Part shown: piece after piece, positions 51,562 through 63,612 of the stretch
Numbering within the stretch: the first letter of the stretch is position 1
Layout of the letters: each line of letters opens with the position of its first letter
NCBI RefSeq assembly: GCF_000374145.1
Contig: NZ_KB893653.1
Location: 257,495-321,494, forward strand
DNA from: Neomegalonema perideroedes DSM 15528
GTDB lineage: Bacteria; Pseudomonadota; Alphaproteobacteria; Rhodobacterales; Rhodobacteraceae
Direction of reading: 5' to 3'
DNA length: 64,000 nucleotides
Notes under the pieces: generated by a model
Databases searched by the model: none
Told to the model about the DNA's origin: nothing
The model's input: the letters and a program-made list of their open reading frames with translations, nothing else
Position numbers and translations under genes: made by a program

Positions 51562-51627
51562 CGAGCCGGGCGGGAGGACGCCCTTCGGAAGGCCGGGCCT
51601 CAGCCCTGATCCGCGTCCGAAAAGCTG

Positions 51628-51656
51628 TTGACCTCTTCAGCTCTTCCAATTAGGTT
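51628..51656 (+). promoter_or_regulatory. Candidate promoter of the str operon (rpsL)
   Basis: TTGACC (51628–51633), a 17-base spacer and TAGGTT (51651–51656) lie in the 349-base rpoC–rpsL gap, downstream of the rpoC terminator and about 200 bases before rpsL. This gap holds no gene that I can see. Confidence 0.55.
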
Positions 51657-51854
51657 CCGCCAGCGTTCGGGGAATGAGGCGACTCAATTCCTTCCGGGCT
51701 TTGGTATTCAAAGCAAACTCGGTTCACGACCTCGGGGCGAAAGCTCTGCGGTCCTCTGGGTTTCTGGCCGCGCTTCCGGCGGAGCGCCGACGCGGCCCTT
51801 ATTTCTATTCGCGGCCGCGCTAGGGGCCGGTCACGACGGAGTTAAGGCGAAGAG

Positions 51855-52226
51855 ATGCCGACGATCCAGCAGTTGATCCGCAAGCCGCGGACCCCGAAGC
51901 CGGTCCGCAACAAGGTGATCCACCTTGAAGGCAGCCCGCAGAAACGCGGCGTCTGCACCCGCGTCTACACCACGACCCCGAAGAAGCCGAACTCGGCGCT
52001 TCGTAAAGTGGCCAAGGTGCGCCTCGTGAACGGCTTCGAGGTCATCAGCTACGTCCCCGGCGAGGGACATAACCTTCAGGAGCACTCGGTGGTCCTGATC
52101 CGCGGCGGCCGCGTCAAGGATCTTCCTGGCGTGCGCTATCACATCCTGCGCGGCGTTCTCGACACCCAAGGCGTCAAGAACCGCAAGCAGCGTCGCTCGC
52201 TCTACGGCGCCAAGCGTCCGAAGTGA
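51855..52226 (+). CDS. rpsL: 30S ribosomal protein S12
   Basis: A 123-residue decoding-centre protein. [13 protein letters not shown] at the start, [20 protein letters not shown] with the lysine (about 43) that is mutated in streptomycin resistance still wild type, and [12 protein letters not shown] around the conserved modified-Asp loop are all present. First gene of the str operon; it follows a candidate promoter and long leader. Confidence 0.98.
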   Translation: MPTIQQLIRKPRTPKPVRNKVIHLEGSPQKRGVCTRVYTTTPKKPNSALRKVAKVRLVNGFEVISYVPGEGHNLQEHSVVLIRGGRVKDLPGVRYHILRGVLDTQGVKNRKQRRSLYGAKRPK

Positions 52227-52258
52227 TCCGCAACTGATCCGATTCGAAGGAAGAACCT

Positions 52259-52729
52259 ATGTCGCGTCGTCACAGAGCGGAAAAGCGCGAAGTCCTGCCG
52301 GACGCCAAGTTCGGAGACCTCGTCGTCAGCCGCTTCATGAACAAGCTCATGTATGCGGGCAAGAAGTCCGTCGCCGAAGGCATCGTCTACGGCGCCTTCG
52401 AGCGCATCGAGCAGAAGCTGCGCCGCAGCCCGGTCGAAGTGTTCCACGAGGCCCTCGACAACGTGAAGCCCTCGCTTGAAGTGCGCTCCCGCCGCGTCGG
52501 CGGCGCGACCTATCAGGTGCCGGTGGACGTGCGCCCCGAGCGCCGCGAGGCCCTCGCGATTCGCTGGCTGATCTCGGCGGCCCGCGGCCGCGGCGAGACC
52601 ACCATGATCGACAAGCTCTCCAACGAGCTTCTCGACGCCGTCGCCAATCGCGGCTCGGCCGTGAAGAAGCGCGAAGACACCCATAAGATGGCCGACGCGA
52701 ACCGCGCGTTCAGCCATTACCGCTGGTAA
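52259..52729 (+). CDS. rpsG: 30S ribosomal protein S7
   Basis: A 156-residue primary 16S rRNA-binding protein of the head domain and, in other bacteria, translational regulator of the str operon. [20 protein letters not shown] is the conserved start and [20 protein letters not shown] and [11 protein letters not shown] are family signatures. The rpsL–rpsG gap is 32 bases; the S7 feedback site would lie there. fusA follows. Confidence 0.97.
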   Translation: MSRRHRAEKREVLPDAKFGDLVVSRFMNKLMYAGKKSVAEGIVYGAFERIEQKLRRSPVEVFHEALDNVKPSLEVRSRRVGGATYQVPVDVRPERREALAIRWLISAARGRGETTMIDKLSNELLDAVANRGSAVKKREDTHKMADANRAFSHYRW

Positions 52730-52785
52730 GCGCAACGGAGCCGCCACGAAGGCGTGGCGGCCCCCTCGCATCAGGATGAATTGAG

Positions 52786-54873
52786 ATGGCCCGCGAATAT
52801 CCGCTCACGCGCTACCGCAACTTCGGCATCATGGCGCATATCGACGCCGGAAAGACGACGACGTCGGAGCGCATCCTCTACTTCACGGGCAAGTCCCATA
52901 AGGTCGGCGAAGTCCACGAGGGCGCCGCGACCATGGACTTCATGGAGCAGGAGCAGGAGCGCGGAATCACCATCACCTCCGCCGCGACCACGACCTTCTG
53001 GACGGGCCGCGACGGCGAAAAATACCGCCTGAACGTCATCGACACCCCCGGCCACGTCGACTTCACCATCGAAGTCGAGCGCTCGCTGCGCGTGCTCGAC
53101 GGCGCGGTCTGCGTGCTCGACAGCAACCAGGGCGTCGAGCCCCAGACCGAAACCGTCTGGCGTCAGGGCGACAAATACCGCGTGCCCCGCATCGTCTTCT
53201 GCAACAAGATGGACAAGACGGGCGCGAGCTTCGAGAACTGCCTCAAGGACATCAAAAACCGTCTCGGCGCGCGCCCTGTGGCGCTGCAGCTGCCGATCGG
53301 CGCCGAGTCCGAGTTCAAGGGCATGATCGATCTCATCGAGATGGACGCCATCACCTGGGACAGCGACGAAGCGACGAATAAGATGTCGCGCGGCCCGATC
53401 CCGGCCGATCTTCAGGCGAAAGCCGAGGAGATGCGCGCCGAGATGATCGAAGCCGCCGTCGAGCTCGACGACGCCGTCATGGAATCCTATCTTGAGGGCG
53501 AAGAGCCGGACGCCGCCACGCTGCGCCGCCTCGTCCGCAAGGCGGTTCTGACCGGCGCCTTCTTCCCGGTGTTCTGCGGTTCGGCCTTCAAGAACAAGGG
53601 CGTTCAGCCCCTGCTCGACGCCGTGGTCGACTTCCTGCCCGCGCCGACCGACGTGCCGGACATCAAAGGCATCGACTATAAGACCGGCGAGGAGACCACC
53701 CGTCCCTCCAGCGACGACGCGCCTTTGTCGCTGCTCGCCTTCAAGATCATGGACGACCCCTTCGGCGTCCTGACCTTCGCGCGCGTCTATTCGGGCAAGC
53801 TGGAGAAGGGCGTGAGCCTTCTCAACACCGCCCGCGAGAAGAACGAGCGCATCGGCCGCATGGTGCTCATGCACGCGAACCAGCGTCAGGAGATCACCGA
53901 GGCCTACGCCGGCGACATCGTGGCGCTGATCGGCCTGAAGGAGACCCGCACGGGCGACACGCTCTGCGATCCCGCCAAGCCGGTGATCCTTGAGAAGATG
54001 ATCTTCCCGGCGCCCGTCATCGAGATGGCGGTCGAGCCCAAGACCAAGGCCGACCAAGAGAAGATGATCATCGCTCTCCAGAAGCTGGCGACCGAGGATC
54101 CTTCCTTCTATCTCGCGACGGATCCGGAATCCGGCCAGACGATCATCAAGGGCCAGGGCGAGCTGCATCTGGACATCAAGATCGACATCATGCGCCGCAC
54201 GCATAAGGTCGAGGTCAACGTGGGCGCCCCGCAGGTGGCCTATCGCGAGACCATCCGCGGCGAGACCACCATCGACTACACGCATAAGAAGCAGTCCGGC
54301 GGTTCGGGCCAATTCGCGCGCGTCAAGCTCGAGGTCGGTCCGAGCGAGACCGGCAAGGGCTACGCCTTCGAGAGCAAGATCGTCGGCGGCGCGGTGCCGA
54401 AGGAATTCATCCCCGGCGTGGAGAAGGGCCTGAATTCGGTCCTCTCCTCGGGCCCCATCGCGGGCTTCCCGGTGGTGGACGTGCGGGCCGCTCTGATCGA
54501 CGGCGCTTACCACGAGGTCGACTCCTCGGCCATCGCCTTCGAGATCGCCGCCCGCACCGCCTTCCGCGAAGCGCTCCAGAAGGCCAATCCGGTTCTGCTG
54601 GAGCCGGTGATGAAGGTTGAAGTGGTCAGCCCGGAGGAGTATGTCGGCGGCGTGATCGGCGACCTGAACTCCCGTCGCGGGCAGATCGCCGGAACCGACG
54701 TGCGCGGCAACGCGCAGGTCATCACGGCGATGGTTCCTCTGGCGAACATGTTCGGCTATGTGAACACGCTGCGCTCGATGAGCCAGGGTCGCGCGGCCTA
54801 CTCCATGCAGTTCGACCACTACGACCAAGTGCCGCAGAACGTCGCCCAGGAAATCCAGGCGAAATACAAGTAA
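52786..54873 (+). CDS. fusA: Elongation factor G
   Basis: A 695-residue translocation GTPase. The G domain has [15 protein letters not shown] (G1), [10 protein letters not shown] (G2), [20 protein letters not shown] (G3) and NKMDKTGA (G4), with domain IV motif [14 protein letters not shown] and the C-terminal [20 protein letters not shown]. All features are standard. It is 56 bases after rpsG and 71 before tuf. The reverse strand is also open over its length, which I take to be a shadow. Confidence 0.98.
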   Translation: MAREYPLTRYRNFGIMAHIDAGKTTTSERILYFTGKSHKVGEVHEGAATMDFMEQEQERGITITSAATTTFWTGRDGEKYRLNVIDTPGHVDFTIEVERSLRVLDGAVCVLDSNQGVEPQTETVWRQGDKYRVPRIVFCNKMDKTGASFENCLKDIKNRLGARPVALQLPIGAESEFKGMIDLIEMDAITWDSDEATNKMSRGPIPADLQAKAEEMRAEMIEAAVELDDAVMESYLEGEEPDAATLRRLVRKAVLTGAFFPVFCGSAFKNKGVQPLLDAVVDFLPAPTDVPDIKGIDYKTGEETTRPSSDDAPLSLLAFKIMDDPFGVLTFARVYSGKLEKGVSLLNTAREKNERIGRMVLMHANQRQEITEAYAGDIVALIGLKETRTGDTLCDPAKPVILEKMIFPAPVIEMAVEPKTKADQEKMIIALQKLATEDPSFYLATDPESGQTIIKGQGELHLDIKIDIMRRTHKVEVNVGAPQVAYRETIRGETTIDYTHKKQSGGSGQFARVKLEVGPSETGKGYAFESKIVGGAVPKEFIPGVEKGLNSVLSSGPIAGFPVVDVRAALIDGAYHEVDSSAIAFEIAARTAFREALQKANPVLLEPVMKVEVVSPEEYVGGVIGDLNSRRGQIAGTDVRGNAQVITAMVPLANMFGYVNTLRSMSQGRAAYSMQFDHYDQVPQNVAQEIQAKYK

Positions 54874-54944
54874 TCCCATCGATGGCGCGGCGCGTCGACC
54901 CTTAGCGGCGGCGCGCGCCTTTCAGCGAGACGGAGGGGCCCCAG

Positions 54945-56135
<1,191 letters not shown>

Positions 56136-56150
56136 GGCGAACACAACCCC

Positions 56151-56192
56151 GCGGCGCGGACCCGCCAAGGATCCGCGCCGCTCCTTTATTTT
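56151..56192 (+). terminator. Terminator after tuf
   Basis: A 10-bp perfect stem GCGGCGCGGA/TCCGCGCCGC (56151–56160, 56172–56181) is followed by TCCTTTATTTTC. rpsJ starts 52 bases further on. Confidence 0.85.
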
Positions 56193-56244
56193 CGGGCGCG
56201 TGACGTTTTTCTGACGAGTCGCGCGAAGAAAGCCGAGAGCCACG

Positions 56245-56553
<309 letters not shown>

Positions 56554-56567
56554 GGGAGGTCACGCGG

Positions 56568-57287
56568 ATGCGTACAGGCGTGATCGCGAAGAAGCTGGGC
56601 ATGACCCGGCTGTTCATGGACGACGGGCGTCAGGTGCCGGTGACGGTGCTGCAGCTGGATCGTCTGCAGGTCGTCGGTCAGCGGACCGTCGAGAAGGACG
56701 GCTACACGGCCGTCACCTTGGGCGCCAGCGCGGCCAAGGCCAAGAACGTGACCAAGCCGATGCGCGGCCATTTCGCGGCCGCCAACGTCGAGCCCAAGAA
56801 GAAGCTCGTCGAGTTCCGCGTCTCCGAGGCCGAATTGGTCGAGGTGGGCGCCGAGCTCTCCGCCGAGCACTTCCTCGTCGGCCAGCATGTCGACGTCGCG
56901 GGCACGACCATCGGCAAGGGCTTCGCCGGCGGCATCAAGCGCCACGGCTTCGGCGGTCTGCGCGCGACCCACGGCGTTTCGGTCTCGCACCGTTCGATCG
57001 GTTCGACCGGCGGCCGTCAGGATCCCGGCAAGACCTTCAAGAACAAGCGCATGCCCGGCCATATGGGCGACGTGCGCGTGACGGTTCAGAATCTCGAGGT
57101 CGTGCGCACCGACGCCGACCGCGGGCTGATCATGGTCAAGGGCGCGGTCCCCGGCTCCAAGGGCGGCTGGGTCACGGTGCGCGACGCCGTGAAGAAGGCG
57201 GCTCCTGAGGGCGCGCCCGTTCCGGCCGGCGTGAAATCCGCCGCCGCTCCGGCTCAGGCCGAAGCCGCCGCCGAGGGAGGCGAATGA
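56568..57287 (+). CDS. rplC: 50S ribosomal protein L3
   Basis: A 239-residue protein close to the peptidyl transferase centre. [20 protein letters not shown] at the start, [20 protein letters not shown] and [20 protein letters not shown] in the middle are signatures. The C-terminus has an Ala/Pro/Glu-rich tail (about 25 residues) beyond the folded domain, common in alphaproteobacteria. Its TGA overlaps the rplD start (ATGATGA). Confidence 0.97.
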   Translation: MRTGVIAKKLGMTRLFMDDGRQVPVTVLQLDRLQVVGQRTVEKDGYTAVTLGASAAKAKNVTKPMRGHFAAANVEPKKKLVEFRVSEAELVEVGAELSAEHFLVGQHVDVAGTTIGKGFAGGIKRHGFGGLRATHGVSVSHRSIGSTGGRQDPGKTFKNKRMPGHMGDVRVTVQNLEVVRTDADRGLIMVKGAVPGSKGGWVTVRDAVKKAAPEGAPVPAGVKSAAAPAQAEAAAEGGE

Positions 57288-57904
57288 TGAAGGCGCAAGT
57301 CGTCACTCTGGACGCGGGCTCCGCCGGCGAGATCGACCTCGACGAGGCGATCTTCGGCGTCGAGCCCCGCGCCGACATCCTGCATCGCGTGGTGCGCTGG
57401 CAGCTGGCCAAGCGTCAGGCGGGCACCCACAAGACCAAGACGCGCTCCGAAGTCGCGGGCACGCGCAAGAAGATCTACAAGCAGAAAGGCACCGGCGGCG
57501 CTCGCCACGGCGCCCGCAGCGCGCCGATCTTCCGCAAGGGCGGCGTGGCCATCGGCCTCACCCCCCGCAGCCATGCGCATGATCTGCCCAAGAAGGTCCG
57601 CGCGCTCGGCCTGCGGATGGCCCTCTCGGCCAAGCAGGGCGAGGGCAAGCTGACCATCGTCGACGCCGCCACCGCCGAGGGCAAGACCGCCCTTCTCAAG
57701 GCGAAGCTCGACAAGCTGGGCTGGGGCCGGACGCTCGTCATCGACGGCGCCGAGGTGAACGAGGGCTTCCTCCTCGCCTCGCGCAACATCGAGGGCGTGA
57801 ACGTGCTGCCGACCATGGGCGCCAACGTCTACGACATCCTTCGCCACGACAGCCTGGTCCTGACCAAGGCCGCCGTGGAGGCGCTGGAGGCGCGGCTGAA
57901 ATGA
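57287..57904 (+). CDS. rplD: 50S ribosomal protein L4
   Basis: A 205-residue protein lining the exit tunnel and regulator of the S10 operon in enterobacteria. Two adjacent ATGs exist (57284, 57287); the second is six bases after GGAGG and so is preferred. [20 protein letters not shown] followed by [20 protein letters not shown] is the tunnel-loop signature. The stop overlaps the rplW ATG. Confidence 0.96.
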   Translation: MKAQVVTLDAGSAGEIDLDEAIFGVEPRADILHRVVRWQLAKRQAGTHKTKTRSEVAGTRKKIYKQKGTGGARHGARSAPIFRKGGVAIGLTPRSHAHDLPKKVRALGLRMALSAKQGEGKLTIVDAATAEGKTALLKAKLDKLGWGRTLVIDGAEVNEGFLLASRNIEGVNVLPTMGANVYDILRHDSLVLTKAAVEALEARLK

Positions 57905-58197
57905 GCGTGAAGCCCGAGCATTACGACGTTCTGCGTCGCCCGATCGTGACCGAGAAGTCCACCATGGCCTCCGAGCATAACGCGGTGGTCTTCGAGGTGG
58001 CGATCGACGCGAACAAGCCTCAGATCAAGGAGGCCGTCGAGGCCCTCTTCAAGGTCGAGGTCGCGAAGGTCAACACCCTCGTCACCAAGGGCAAGAAGAA
58101 GCTGTTCCGCGGCCGTCCCGGCCGTCGCAGCGACGTGAAGAAAGCGATCGTCACCCTCCGCGAGGGCCATGCGATCGACGTGACGACCGGCCTCTGA
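57901..58197 (+). CDS. rplW: 50S ribosomal protein L23
   Basis: A 98-residue protein at the tunnel exit that docks SRP and trigger factor. [20 protein letters not shown] and [20 protein letters not shown] with [17 protein letters not shown] are conserved. Starts in an ATGA overlap with rplD and is followed by rplB after 31 bases. Confidence 0.97.
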   Translation: MSVKPEHYDVLRRPIVTEKSTMASEHNAVVFEVAIDANKPQIKEAVEALFKVEVAKVNTLVTKGKKKLFRGRPGRRSDVKKAIVTLREGHAIDVTTGL

Positions 58198-58228
58198 GCC
58201 GGATGACGAACGACGGGAGACGTGAAGA

Positions 58229-59062
58229 ATGGCGTTGAAGACTTATAAGCCGACCACGCCGGGCCAGCGCGGGCTGGTTCTGATCGACCGTTCGGGGCTG
58301 TGGAAAGGCCGTCCGGAGAAGACCCTCGTCGAGGGTCTGACCAAATCGGGCGGACGCAACAACCTCGGCCGCATGACGGTCCGGCATCGGGGCGGCGGAG
58401 CCAAGCGGCTCTATCGCTTCATCGACTTCAAACGGCGCAAATGGGATGTTCCCGGCGTCGTGGAGCGCTTGGAATATGATCCCAACCGCACGGCCTTCAT
58501 CGCTCTGGTGAAGTATGAGGACGGCGAAGTCGCCTACATCCTCGCGCCGCAGCGGCTCGCGGTGGGCGACAAGGTCGTCGCCGGCGCGAAGGTGGACGTG
58601 AAGCCCGGCAACGCCATGCCCCTCTCGGGCATGCCGATCGGCTCGATCGTCCACAACATCGAGATGAAGGCGGGCAAGGGCGGCCAGATCGCGCGCTCCG
58701 CCGGCACCTACGCGCAATTCGTCGGCCGCGACGCCGGCTATGCGCAGCTTCGTCTGAACTCGGGCGAAGTGCGCCTCGTGCGCGAGGAATGCATGGCGAC
58801 CGTGGGCGCGGTGTCGAACGCCGACCACATGAACCAGAACCTCGGCAAGGCGGGCCGCAACCGGCATCTCGGCTGGCGTCCGACCGTGCGCGGCGTGGCG
58901 ATGAACCCGGTGGACCACCCTCACGGCGGCGGCGAAGGCCGCACCTCGGGCGGCCGTCACCCGGTCACGCCCTGGGGCAAGCCCACCAAGGGCGCCCGCA
59001 CCCGCACGAACAAGACCACGCAGAAATACATTCTGCGCAGCCGTCACGCCAAGAAGAAGTAA
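58229..59062 (+). CDS. rplB: 50S ribosomal protein L2
   Basis: A 277-residue protein needed for peptidyl transferase and subunit joining. [20 protein letters not shown], the [20 protein letters not shown] stretch, and [20 protein letters not shown] with the essential His are present. Length is normal. rpsS follows 12 bases later. Confidence 0.98.
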   Translation: MALKTYKPTTPGQRGLVLIDRSGLWKGRPEKTLVEGLTKSGGRNNLGRMTVRHRGGGAKRLYRFIDFKRRKWDVPGVVERLEYDPNRTAFIALVKYEDGEVAYILAPQRLAVGDKVVAGAKVDVKPGNAMPLSGMPIGSIVHNIEMKAGKGGQIARSAGTYAQFVGRDAGYAQLRLNSGEVRLVREECMATVGAVSNADHMNQNLGKAGRNRHLGWRPTVRGVAMNPVDHPHGGGEGRTSGGRHPVTPWGKPTKGARTRTNKTTQKYILRSRHAKKK

Positions 59063-59074
59063 GGAGCAGCCCCC

Positions 59075-59353
59075 ATGCCGCGTTCCGTCTGGAAGGGCCC
59101 CTTCGTCGACGGCTATCTGCTGAAGAAAGCGGAAGCCGCCCGCACCTCGGGCCGTAAGGAAGTGATCAAGATCTGGTCGCGCCGCTCGACGATCCTGCCG
59201 CAATTCGTCGGACTCACCTTCGGCGTCTATAACGGCCAGAAGCATATTCCGGTCCTCGTCTCGGAAGAGATGATCGGCCAGAAATTCGGCGAATTCTCGC
59301 CGACCCGCACCTATTACGGCCATGCGGCCGACAAAAAAGCGAAGCGGAAGTAA
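59075..59353 (+). CDS. rpsS: 30S ribosomal protein S19
   Basis: A 92-residue head protein. [20 protein letters not shown] at the start and [20 protein letters not shown] with [20 protein letters not shown] at the end are the family signatures. rplV follows four bases after the stop. Confidence 0.98.
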   Translation: MPRSVWKGPFVDGYLLKKAEAARTSGRKEVIKIWSRRSTILPQFVGLTFGVYNGQKHIPVLVSEEMIGQKFGEFSPTRTYYGHAADKKAKRK

Positions 59354-59357
59354 GCCG

Positions 59358-59741
59358 ATGGGACAGAAATCCAATCCGCGCCGCCTCGCGGACAATGAGG
59401 CTCAGGCCGTCGCGCGCATGCTGCGCGTCAGCCCGCAGAAGCTCAACCTCGTGGCGCAGCTCATCCGGCATAAGCCGGCGGCTCAGGCTCTGGCCGAGCT
59501 GACCTTCTCGAAGCGCCGCATCGCGATCGACGTGCGCAAGGCGCTTCAGTCGGCCATCGCCAACGCCGAGAACAACCACGGCCTCGACGTGGACAGCCTC
59601 GTCGTGGCGGAAGCCTACGTCGGCAAGAGCATCACCCTCAAGCGCGGCCATCCCCGCGCTCGCGGACGCTACGCGCGCATCGAAAAGCCTTTCGCCCAAG
59701 TGACGATCAAGCTGCGCGAGATCAAAGAGGAGGCCGCGTAA
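59358..59741 (+). CDS. rplV: 50S ribosomal protein L22
   Basis: A 127-residue tunnel protein. From ATG 59358 ([20 protein letters not shown]); an in-frame ATG at 59322 is inside rpsS and unlikely. [20 protein letters not shown] and the beta-hairpin [20 protein letters not shown] match the family. rpsC begins one base after the stop. Confidence 0.97.
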   Translation: MGQKSNPRRLADNEAQAVARMLRVSPQKLNLVAQLIRHKPAAQALAELTFSKRRIAIDVRKALQSAIANAENNHGLDVDSLVVAEAYVGKSITLKRGHPRARGRYARIEKPFAQVTIKLREIKEEAA

Positions 59742-59742
59742 T

Positions 59743-60459
59743 ATGGGCCATAAAGTCAATCCGATCGGGCTGCGCCTCGGGATCAACCGCACCTGGGACT
59801 CGCGCTGGTACGCCGACGACAAGGATTACGGCAAGCTGCTTCATGAGGACATCGCGATCCGCGACTACGTCCACAAGAACCACAAGCAGGCCGGCGTCTC
59901 CCGCGTGGTGATCGAGCGTCCGCACCGCAAGTGCCGCGTCACGATCCACACCGCCCGTCCCGGCCTGATCATCGGCAAGAAGGGCGCGGACATCGAGCAG
60001 CTGCGCAAGAAGCTCTCGGACTTCACCGACGCCGAGACCCATCTGAACATCGTCGAGGTGCGCAAGCCCGAGATCGACGCTCAGCTGGCCGCCGAGGGCG
60101 TGGCTCAGCAGCTTGAGAAGCGCGTGTCCTTCCGCCGCGCCATGAAGCGCGCCGTTCAGTCGGCGATGCGCATGGGCGCCCAGGGCATCCGCATCAACGT
60201 GGGCGGCCGTCTCGGCGGCGCCGAGATCGCCCGCGTCGAGTGGTACCGCGAAGGCCGCGTGCCTCTGCACACCCTGCGCGCCGACGTGGATTACGCGACG
60301 GCCGAAGCCAAGACCGCCTATGGAATCATCGGCGTGAAGGTCTGGATCTTCAAGGGCGAAGTTCTTGAGCATGACCCGACGGCCCGCGATCGCCGCGCCG
60401 CCGAGGCTCAGGAAGGCGGCGGGGGCGGTCGTCCGCGTCGCGACCGCGACCGCGACTGA
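59743..60459 (+). CDS. rpsC: 30S ribosomal protein S3
   Basis: A 238-residue protein of the mRNA entry channel. [20 protein letters not shown] at the start, the KH-domain motif [20 protein letters not shown] near 66–85 and [20 protein letters not shown] near 155 are signatures. The C-terminal tail is Gly/Arg-rich ([13 protein letters not shown]). rplP follows after 34 bases. Confidence 0.98.
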   Translation: MGHKVNPIGLRLGINRTWDSRWYADDKDYGKLLHEDIAIRDYVHKNHKQAGVSRVVIERPHRKCRVTIHTARPGLIIGKKGADIEQLRKKLSDFTDAETHLNIVEVRKPEIDAQLAAEGVAQQLEKRVSFRRAMKRAVQSAMRMGAQGIRINVGGRLGGAEIARVEWYREGRVPLHTLRADVDYATAEAKTAYGIIGVKVWIFKGEVLEHDPTARDRRAAEAQEGGGGGRPRRDRDRD

Positions 60460-60493
60460 TTCCGGCCCTCCTAGCTGAGAAGCGAGAGAAACT

Positions 60494-60907
60494 ATGCTGC
60501 AACCTAAGCGCACGACCTACCGCAAGGCGCATAAGGGGCGGATTCACGGCCAGGCCAAGGGCGGCTACGAGCTGAACTTCGGCGAATATGGTCTGAAGGC
60601 CCTGGAGCCGGAGCGCGTCACCGCCCGCCAAATCGAGGCGGCCCGCCGCGCGCTCACGCGCTACATGAAGCGTCAGGGACGCGTGTGGATCCGGATCTTC
60701 CCGGATCTGCCCGTCACCGGCAAACCCGCCGAGGTCCGCATGGGCTCGGGCAAGGGCTCCGTCGATTTCTGGGCGGCCCGCGTCCATCCCGGCAGGATCA
60801 TGTTTGAGATTGACGGCGTCCCGCCCGATGTGGCAGAGGAGGCGCTCCGTTTGGGAGCTATGAAGCTTCCGATCAAGTGCCGATTCGTTCGACGCACGGA
60901 CTGGTGA
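60494..60907 (+). CDS. rplP: 50S ribosomal protein L16
   Basis: A 137-residue protein near the A-site t[23 protein letters not shown] and [20 protein letters not shown]-like sequence, with [20 protein letters not shown] and [20 protein letters not shown], are conserved. The following 129-base gap to rpmC holds a GGCGGGG/CCCCGCC hairpin and no gene. Confidence 0.97.
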   Translation: MLQPKRTTYRKAHKGRIHGQAKGGYELNFGEYGLKALEPERVTARQIEAARRALTRYMKRQGRVWIRIFPDLPVTGKPAEVRMGSGKGSVDFWAARVHPGRIMFEIDGVPPDVAEEALRLGAMKLPIKCRFVRRTDW

Positions 60908-60936
60908 TCCCTTAAAGATCTCCAAACAGCCGCTCG

Positions 60937-60954
60937 GGCGGGGTTATCCCCGCC
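60937..60954. other. Hairpin between rplP and rpmC
   Basis: A 7-bp perfect stem GGCGGGG/CCCCGCC with loop TTAT, and no T-run. An unusual interruption inside the otherwise compact S10 operon. Confidence 0.5.
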
Positions 60955-61036
60955 GCGGGCGGCGAACTTCATCTAGGAGGCCGCCCCTGTCTCAGGGATC
61001 AGGCCTCCCTGTCCAAGGATTTCGGGAAGGACCGCC

Positions 61037-61243
61037 ATGAAGGCCGCCGAACTGAAAGACAAGACCCCGGACCAGCTCCAAGAGACGCTGGTGCAGCTGA
61101 AGAAAGAGCAGTTCAATCTGCGTTTTCAGCAGGCGACGGGGCAGCTTGAGAATCCCGCGCGTCGGCGCGCCGTTCGGCGCGATCTGGCCCGGGTTTTGAC
61201 CGTGGTCAACGCCAAGGCGCGCGCCAGCGCCGCCGAAGCCTGA
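61037..61243 (+). CDS. rpmC: 50S ribosomal protein L29
   Basis: A 68-residue two-helix protein at the tunnel exit. [20 protein letters not shown] and [20 protein letters not shown], with [14 protein letters not shown] after it, match the family. rpsQ starts 16 bases downstream. Confidence 0.96.
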   Translation: MKAAELKDKTPDQLQETLVQLKKEQFNLRFQQATGQLENPARRRAVRRDLARVLTVVNAKARASAAEA

Positions 61244-61259
61244 ACGCCAAGGAAAGAGA

Positions 61260-61490
61260 ATGCCGAAGCGCGTGCTGCAGGGCCAGGTGGTGAGCGACGC
61301 CAACGACAAGACCATCGTGGTCTACGTCGAGCGTCGTCTGACTCATCCCGTTCTGAAAAAGACCGTCCGCCTCTCGAAGAAGTACCACGCCCACGACGAG
61401 ACCAACTCGGCGAAAAAGGGCGACGTGGTGCGCATTCGCGAGCGGGCGCCCATCTCGAAGCTGAAGCGCTGGGAGCTGGTCGCGGAGTAA
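61260..61490 (+). CDS. rpsQ: 30S ribosomal protein S17
   Basis: A 76-residue OB-fold 16S-binding protein. [40 protein letters not shown] and [17 protein letters not shown] are conserved. rplN follows after 77 bases, the usual start of the spc group of genes. Confidence 0.97.
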   Translation: MPKRVLQGQVVSDANDKTIVVYVERRLTHPVLKKTVRLSKKYHAHDETNSAKKGDVVRIRERAPISKLKRWELVAE

Positions 61491-61567
61491 GCTCCGTTCC
61501 AGTTTCCGGTCGTCGAAACCGAGTCTGAGGCCGAAAAGCCGATAGGCTTAGGTCGGGAGATCGAACC

Positions 61568-61936
61568 ATGATCCAGATGCAGAGCAATCTGGACGTCGCC
61601 GACAATTCCGGCGCGCGTCGAGTGATGTGCATCAAGGTGCTTGGCGGAGCCAAGCGCCGTTACGCCGGGGTCGGCGACGTGATCGTCGTGTCCATCAAGG
61701 ACGCCACCCCGAAGGGCAAGGTGAAGAAGGGCGACGTGCGCAAAGCCGTCGTCGTGCGCACCGCCAAAGAGATTCGCCGCGAAGACGGCACCGTGATCCG
61801 CTTCGACGGCAACGCCGCCGTGCTGATCGGCAAAGAGGGCGAGCCCATCGGCACGCGCATCTTCGGGCCGGTGCCGCGCGAGCTACGCGCCAAGAACTAC
61901 ATGAAGATCATCTCGCTCGCGCCGGAGGTGTTGTGA
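61568..61936 (+). CDS. rplN: 50S ribosomal protein L14
   Basis: A 122-residue protein at the subunit interface. [20 protein letters not shown] at the start, [20 protein letters not shown] in the middle and [20 protein letters not shown] are signatures. The stop overlaps the rplX start by one base (TGATG). Confidence 0.98.
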   Translation: MIQMQSNLDVADNSGARRVMCIKVLGGAKRRYAGVGDVIVVSIKDATPKGKVKKGDVRKAVVVRTAKEIRREDGTVIRFDGNAAVLIGKEGEPIGTRIFGPVPRELRAKNYMKIISLAPEVL

Positions 61937-62247
61937 TGGCCGCCAAGCTGCGCAAGGGCGACAAGGTCGTCGTGCTCACCGGCCGCGACAAGGGCCGTCA
62001 GGGCGAGATCCTCGAAGTGAACCCGAAGGAAGGCCGCGCGGTCGTCGCCGGGATCAATCTGGTCACGCGCCACCAGCGCCAGAGCCAGACTCAGGAAGGC
62101 GGCCGCATCAGCAAGCCCGCCGCTCTGGATCTCTCCAACCTCGCTTTCGTCGATCCGAAAAGCGGCGAACCGACCCGCGTCGGCTTCCGCATCGGCGAGG
62201 ACGGCAAGAAGGTCCGTTTCGCGAAGAAGTCCGGGGAGGCGATCTGA
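61936..62247 (+). CDS. rplX: 50S ribosomal protein L24
   Basis: A 103-residue assembly-initiator protein. [20 protein letters not shown] is the KOW motif and [20 protein letters not shown] and [20 protein letters not shown] follow. The start is ATG 61936, overlapping rplN; the long open frame from 61627 is a shadow of rplN. The stop overlaps the rplE ATG by one base. Confidence 0.97.
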   Translation: MAAKLRKGDKVVVLTGRDKGRQGEILEVNPKEGRAVVAGINLVTRHQRQSQTQEGGRISKPAALDLSNLAFVDPKSGEPTRVGFRIGEDGKKVRFAKKSGEAI

Positions 62248-62810
62248 TGTCCGAGACTTACGTTCCGCGTCTCAAGACTCTTTACGATTCTGAGATCCGC
62301 AAGGCGCTCAAGGAAGAGTTCTCCTATAAGAACGACCTCCAGATTCCGCGGCTCGACAAGATCGTGCTGAACATCGGCGTCGGCGAGGCCACGGGCGACT
62401 CCAAGAAGATCAAGTCGGCTGAGGAAGACCTCACCCTGATCGCCGCCCAGAAGCCGGTCGTGACCAAGGCCCGCAAGTCCATCGCCGGCTTCAAGCTGCG
62501 CGAGGGCATGCCGATCGGCGTGAAGGTCACGCTGCGTCAGGCCCGGATGTACGACTTCCTCGACCGTCTGGTGACCATCGCGCTGCCGCGCGTCCGCGAC
62601 TTCCGGGGCGTCAACCCCAAGAGCTTCGACGGCTACGGCAATTACGCGATGGGCGTCCGCGAGCATCTGATCTTCCCGGAGATCGATTACGACAAGGCGG
62701 AGAACGCCTGGGGCATGGACGTGATCATCTGCACCACGGCCAAAACCGACGACGAGGCGCGAGCTCTGCTCAAGCGCTTCAACATGCCCTTCATCACCAG
62801 CGCTAACTGA
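62247..62810 (+). CDS. rplE: 50S ribosomal protein L5
   Basis: A 187-residue 5S rRNA-binding protein. [20 protein letters not shown] with [15 protein letters not shown] after it, [20 protein letters not shown]-like sequence, and [20 protein letters not shown] are signatures. Coupled to rplX by TGATG. rpsN follows after 20 bases. Confidence 0.98.
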   Translation: MSETYVPRLKTLYDSEIRKALKEEFSYKNDLQIPRLDKIVLNIGVGEATGDSKKIKSAEEDLTLIAAQKPVVTKARKSIAGFKLREGMPIGVKVTLRQARMYDFLDRLVTIALPRVRDFRGVNPKSFDGYGNYAMGVREHLIFPEIDYDKAENAWGMDVIICTTAKTDDEARALLKRFNMPFITSAN

Positions 62811-62830
62811 CGCATCGGAACAGCATCGAT

Positions 62831-63136
62831 ATGGCGAAGAAAAGCTCCATCGAGACCAACAACCGCCGCATGCGTCTGGCCGCTCAATACGCGGCCAAGC
62901 GCGCCCGCCTCAAGGCGGCGGCGAAGGACGAGTCTCTGCCCCCTGAAGAGCGCTTCAAAGCGCGCATTCAGCTTTCGGAACTGCCGCGCAACAGCGCGCC
63001 GAACCGCATCCGCAACCGCTGCGAGGTCTCCGGACGTCCGCGCGGCTATTATCGCAAGCTGCGCATGTCGCGCATCGCCCTGCGGGATTTCGCCTCCGAA
63101 GGCTTGATCCCGGGCATGACCAAGTCCAGCTGGTGA
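62831..63136 (+). CDS. rpsN: 30S ribosomal protein S14 (long, zinc-free form)
   Basis: A 101-residue protein. Its length and the absence of CxxC pairs (single Cys in [20 protein letters not shown]) mark the long form that does not need zinc. [20 protein letters not shown] is the conserved start region and [15 protein letters not shown] the centre. rpsH follows after 13 bases. Confidence 0.97.
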   Translation: MAKKSSIETNNRRMRLAAQYAAKRARLKAAAKDESLPPEERFKARIQLSELPRNSAPNRIRNRCEVSGRPRGYYRKLRMSRIALRDFASEGLIPGMTKSSW

Positions 63137-63149
63137 GGAGGGTTACCCA

Positions 63150-63548
63150 ATGACCATGACCGATCCTCTGGCCGACATGCTGGCCCGCATCCGCAACGCT
63201 CAGCTGCGCCGCCGCTCCACGGTGCGCACCCCCGCCTCGCGTCTGCGCGGCTGGGTGCTGGACGTGTTGGCCGCCGAAGGCTACATCCGCGCCTATGAGC
63301 GCCTCGAAGAGCCGGGTTCGCACCCGCAGTTCGAGATCTCGCTGAAGTATTTCGACGGCGAGCCCGTGATCCGCGAGATCAAGCGCGTCTCCAAGCCCGG
63401 CCGCCGCGTCTACACCGGCGTCGAGAAGATGCCGCGGGTCCGCAACGGTCTCGGCGTCTCCATCGTTTCGACCTCGCAGGGCGTCATGTCCGACGCCTCC
63501 GCGCGGGAGAAGAACATCGGCGGCGAAGTGCTCTGCACCGTCTTCTAA
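63150..63548 (+). CDS. rpsH: 30S ribosomal protein S8
   Basis: A 132-residue primary 16S-binding protein that represses the spc operon in E. coli. [20 protein letters not shown] at the start and [20 protein letters not shown] with [19 protein letters not shown] at the end are the family's signatures. A nested hairpin lies between it and rplF. Confidence 0.98.
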   Translation: MTMTDPLADMLARIRNAQLRRRSTVRTPASRLRGWVLDVLAAEGYIRAYERLEEPGSHPQFEISLKYFDGEPVIREIKRVSKPGRRVYTGVEKMPRVRNGLGVSIVSTSQGVMSDASAREKNIGGEVLCTVF

Positions 63549-63556
63549 CACTGGCC

Positions 63557-63599
63557 GGTCCGCAAGGCTCCCGCCGCAAGGCGGGAGAACCGACGGACC
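63557..63599 (+). other. Nested hairpin between rpsH and rplF
   Basis: Inner 8-bp stem CTCCCGCC/GGCGGGAG with loop GCAA (63568–63587), and outer 6-bp stem GGTCCG/CGGACC (63557–63562, 63594–63599). It ends 14 bases before the rplF ATG and could tune rplF translation or message stability. Confidence 0.65.
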
Positions 63600-63612
63600 A
63601 GAAGAGGAAACC

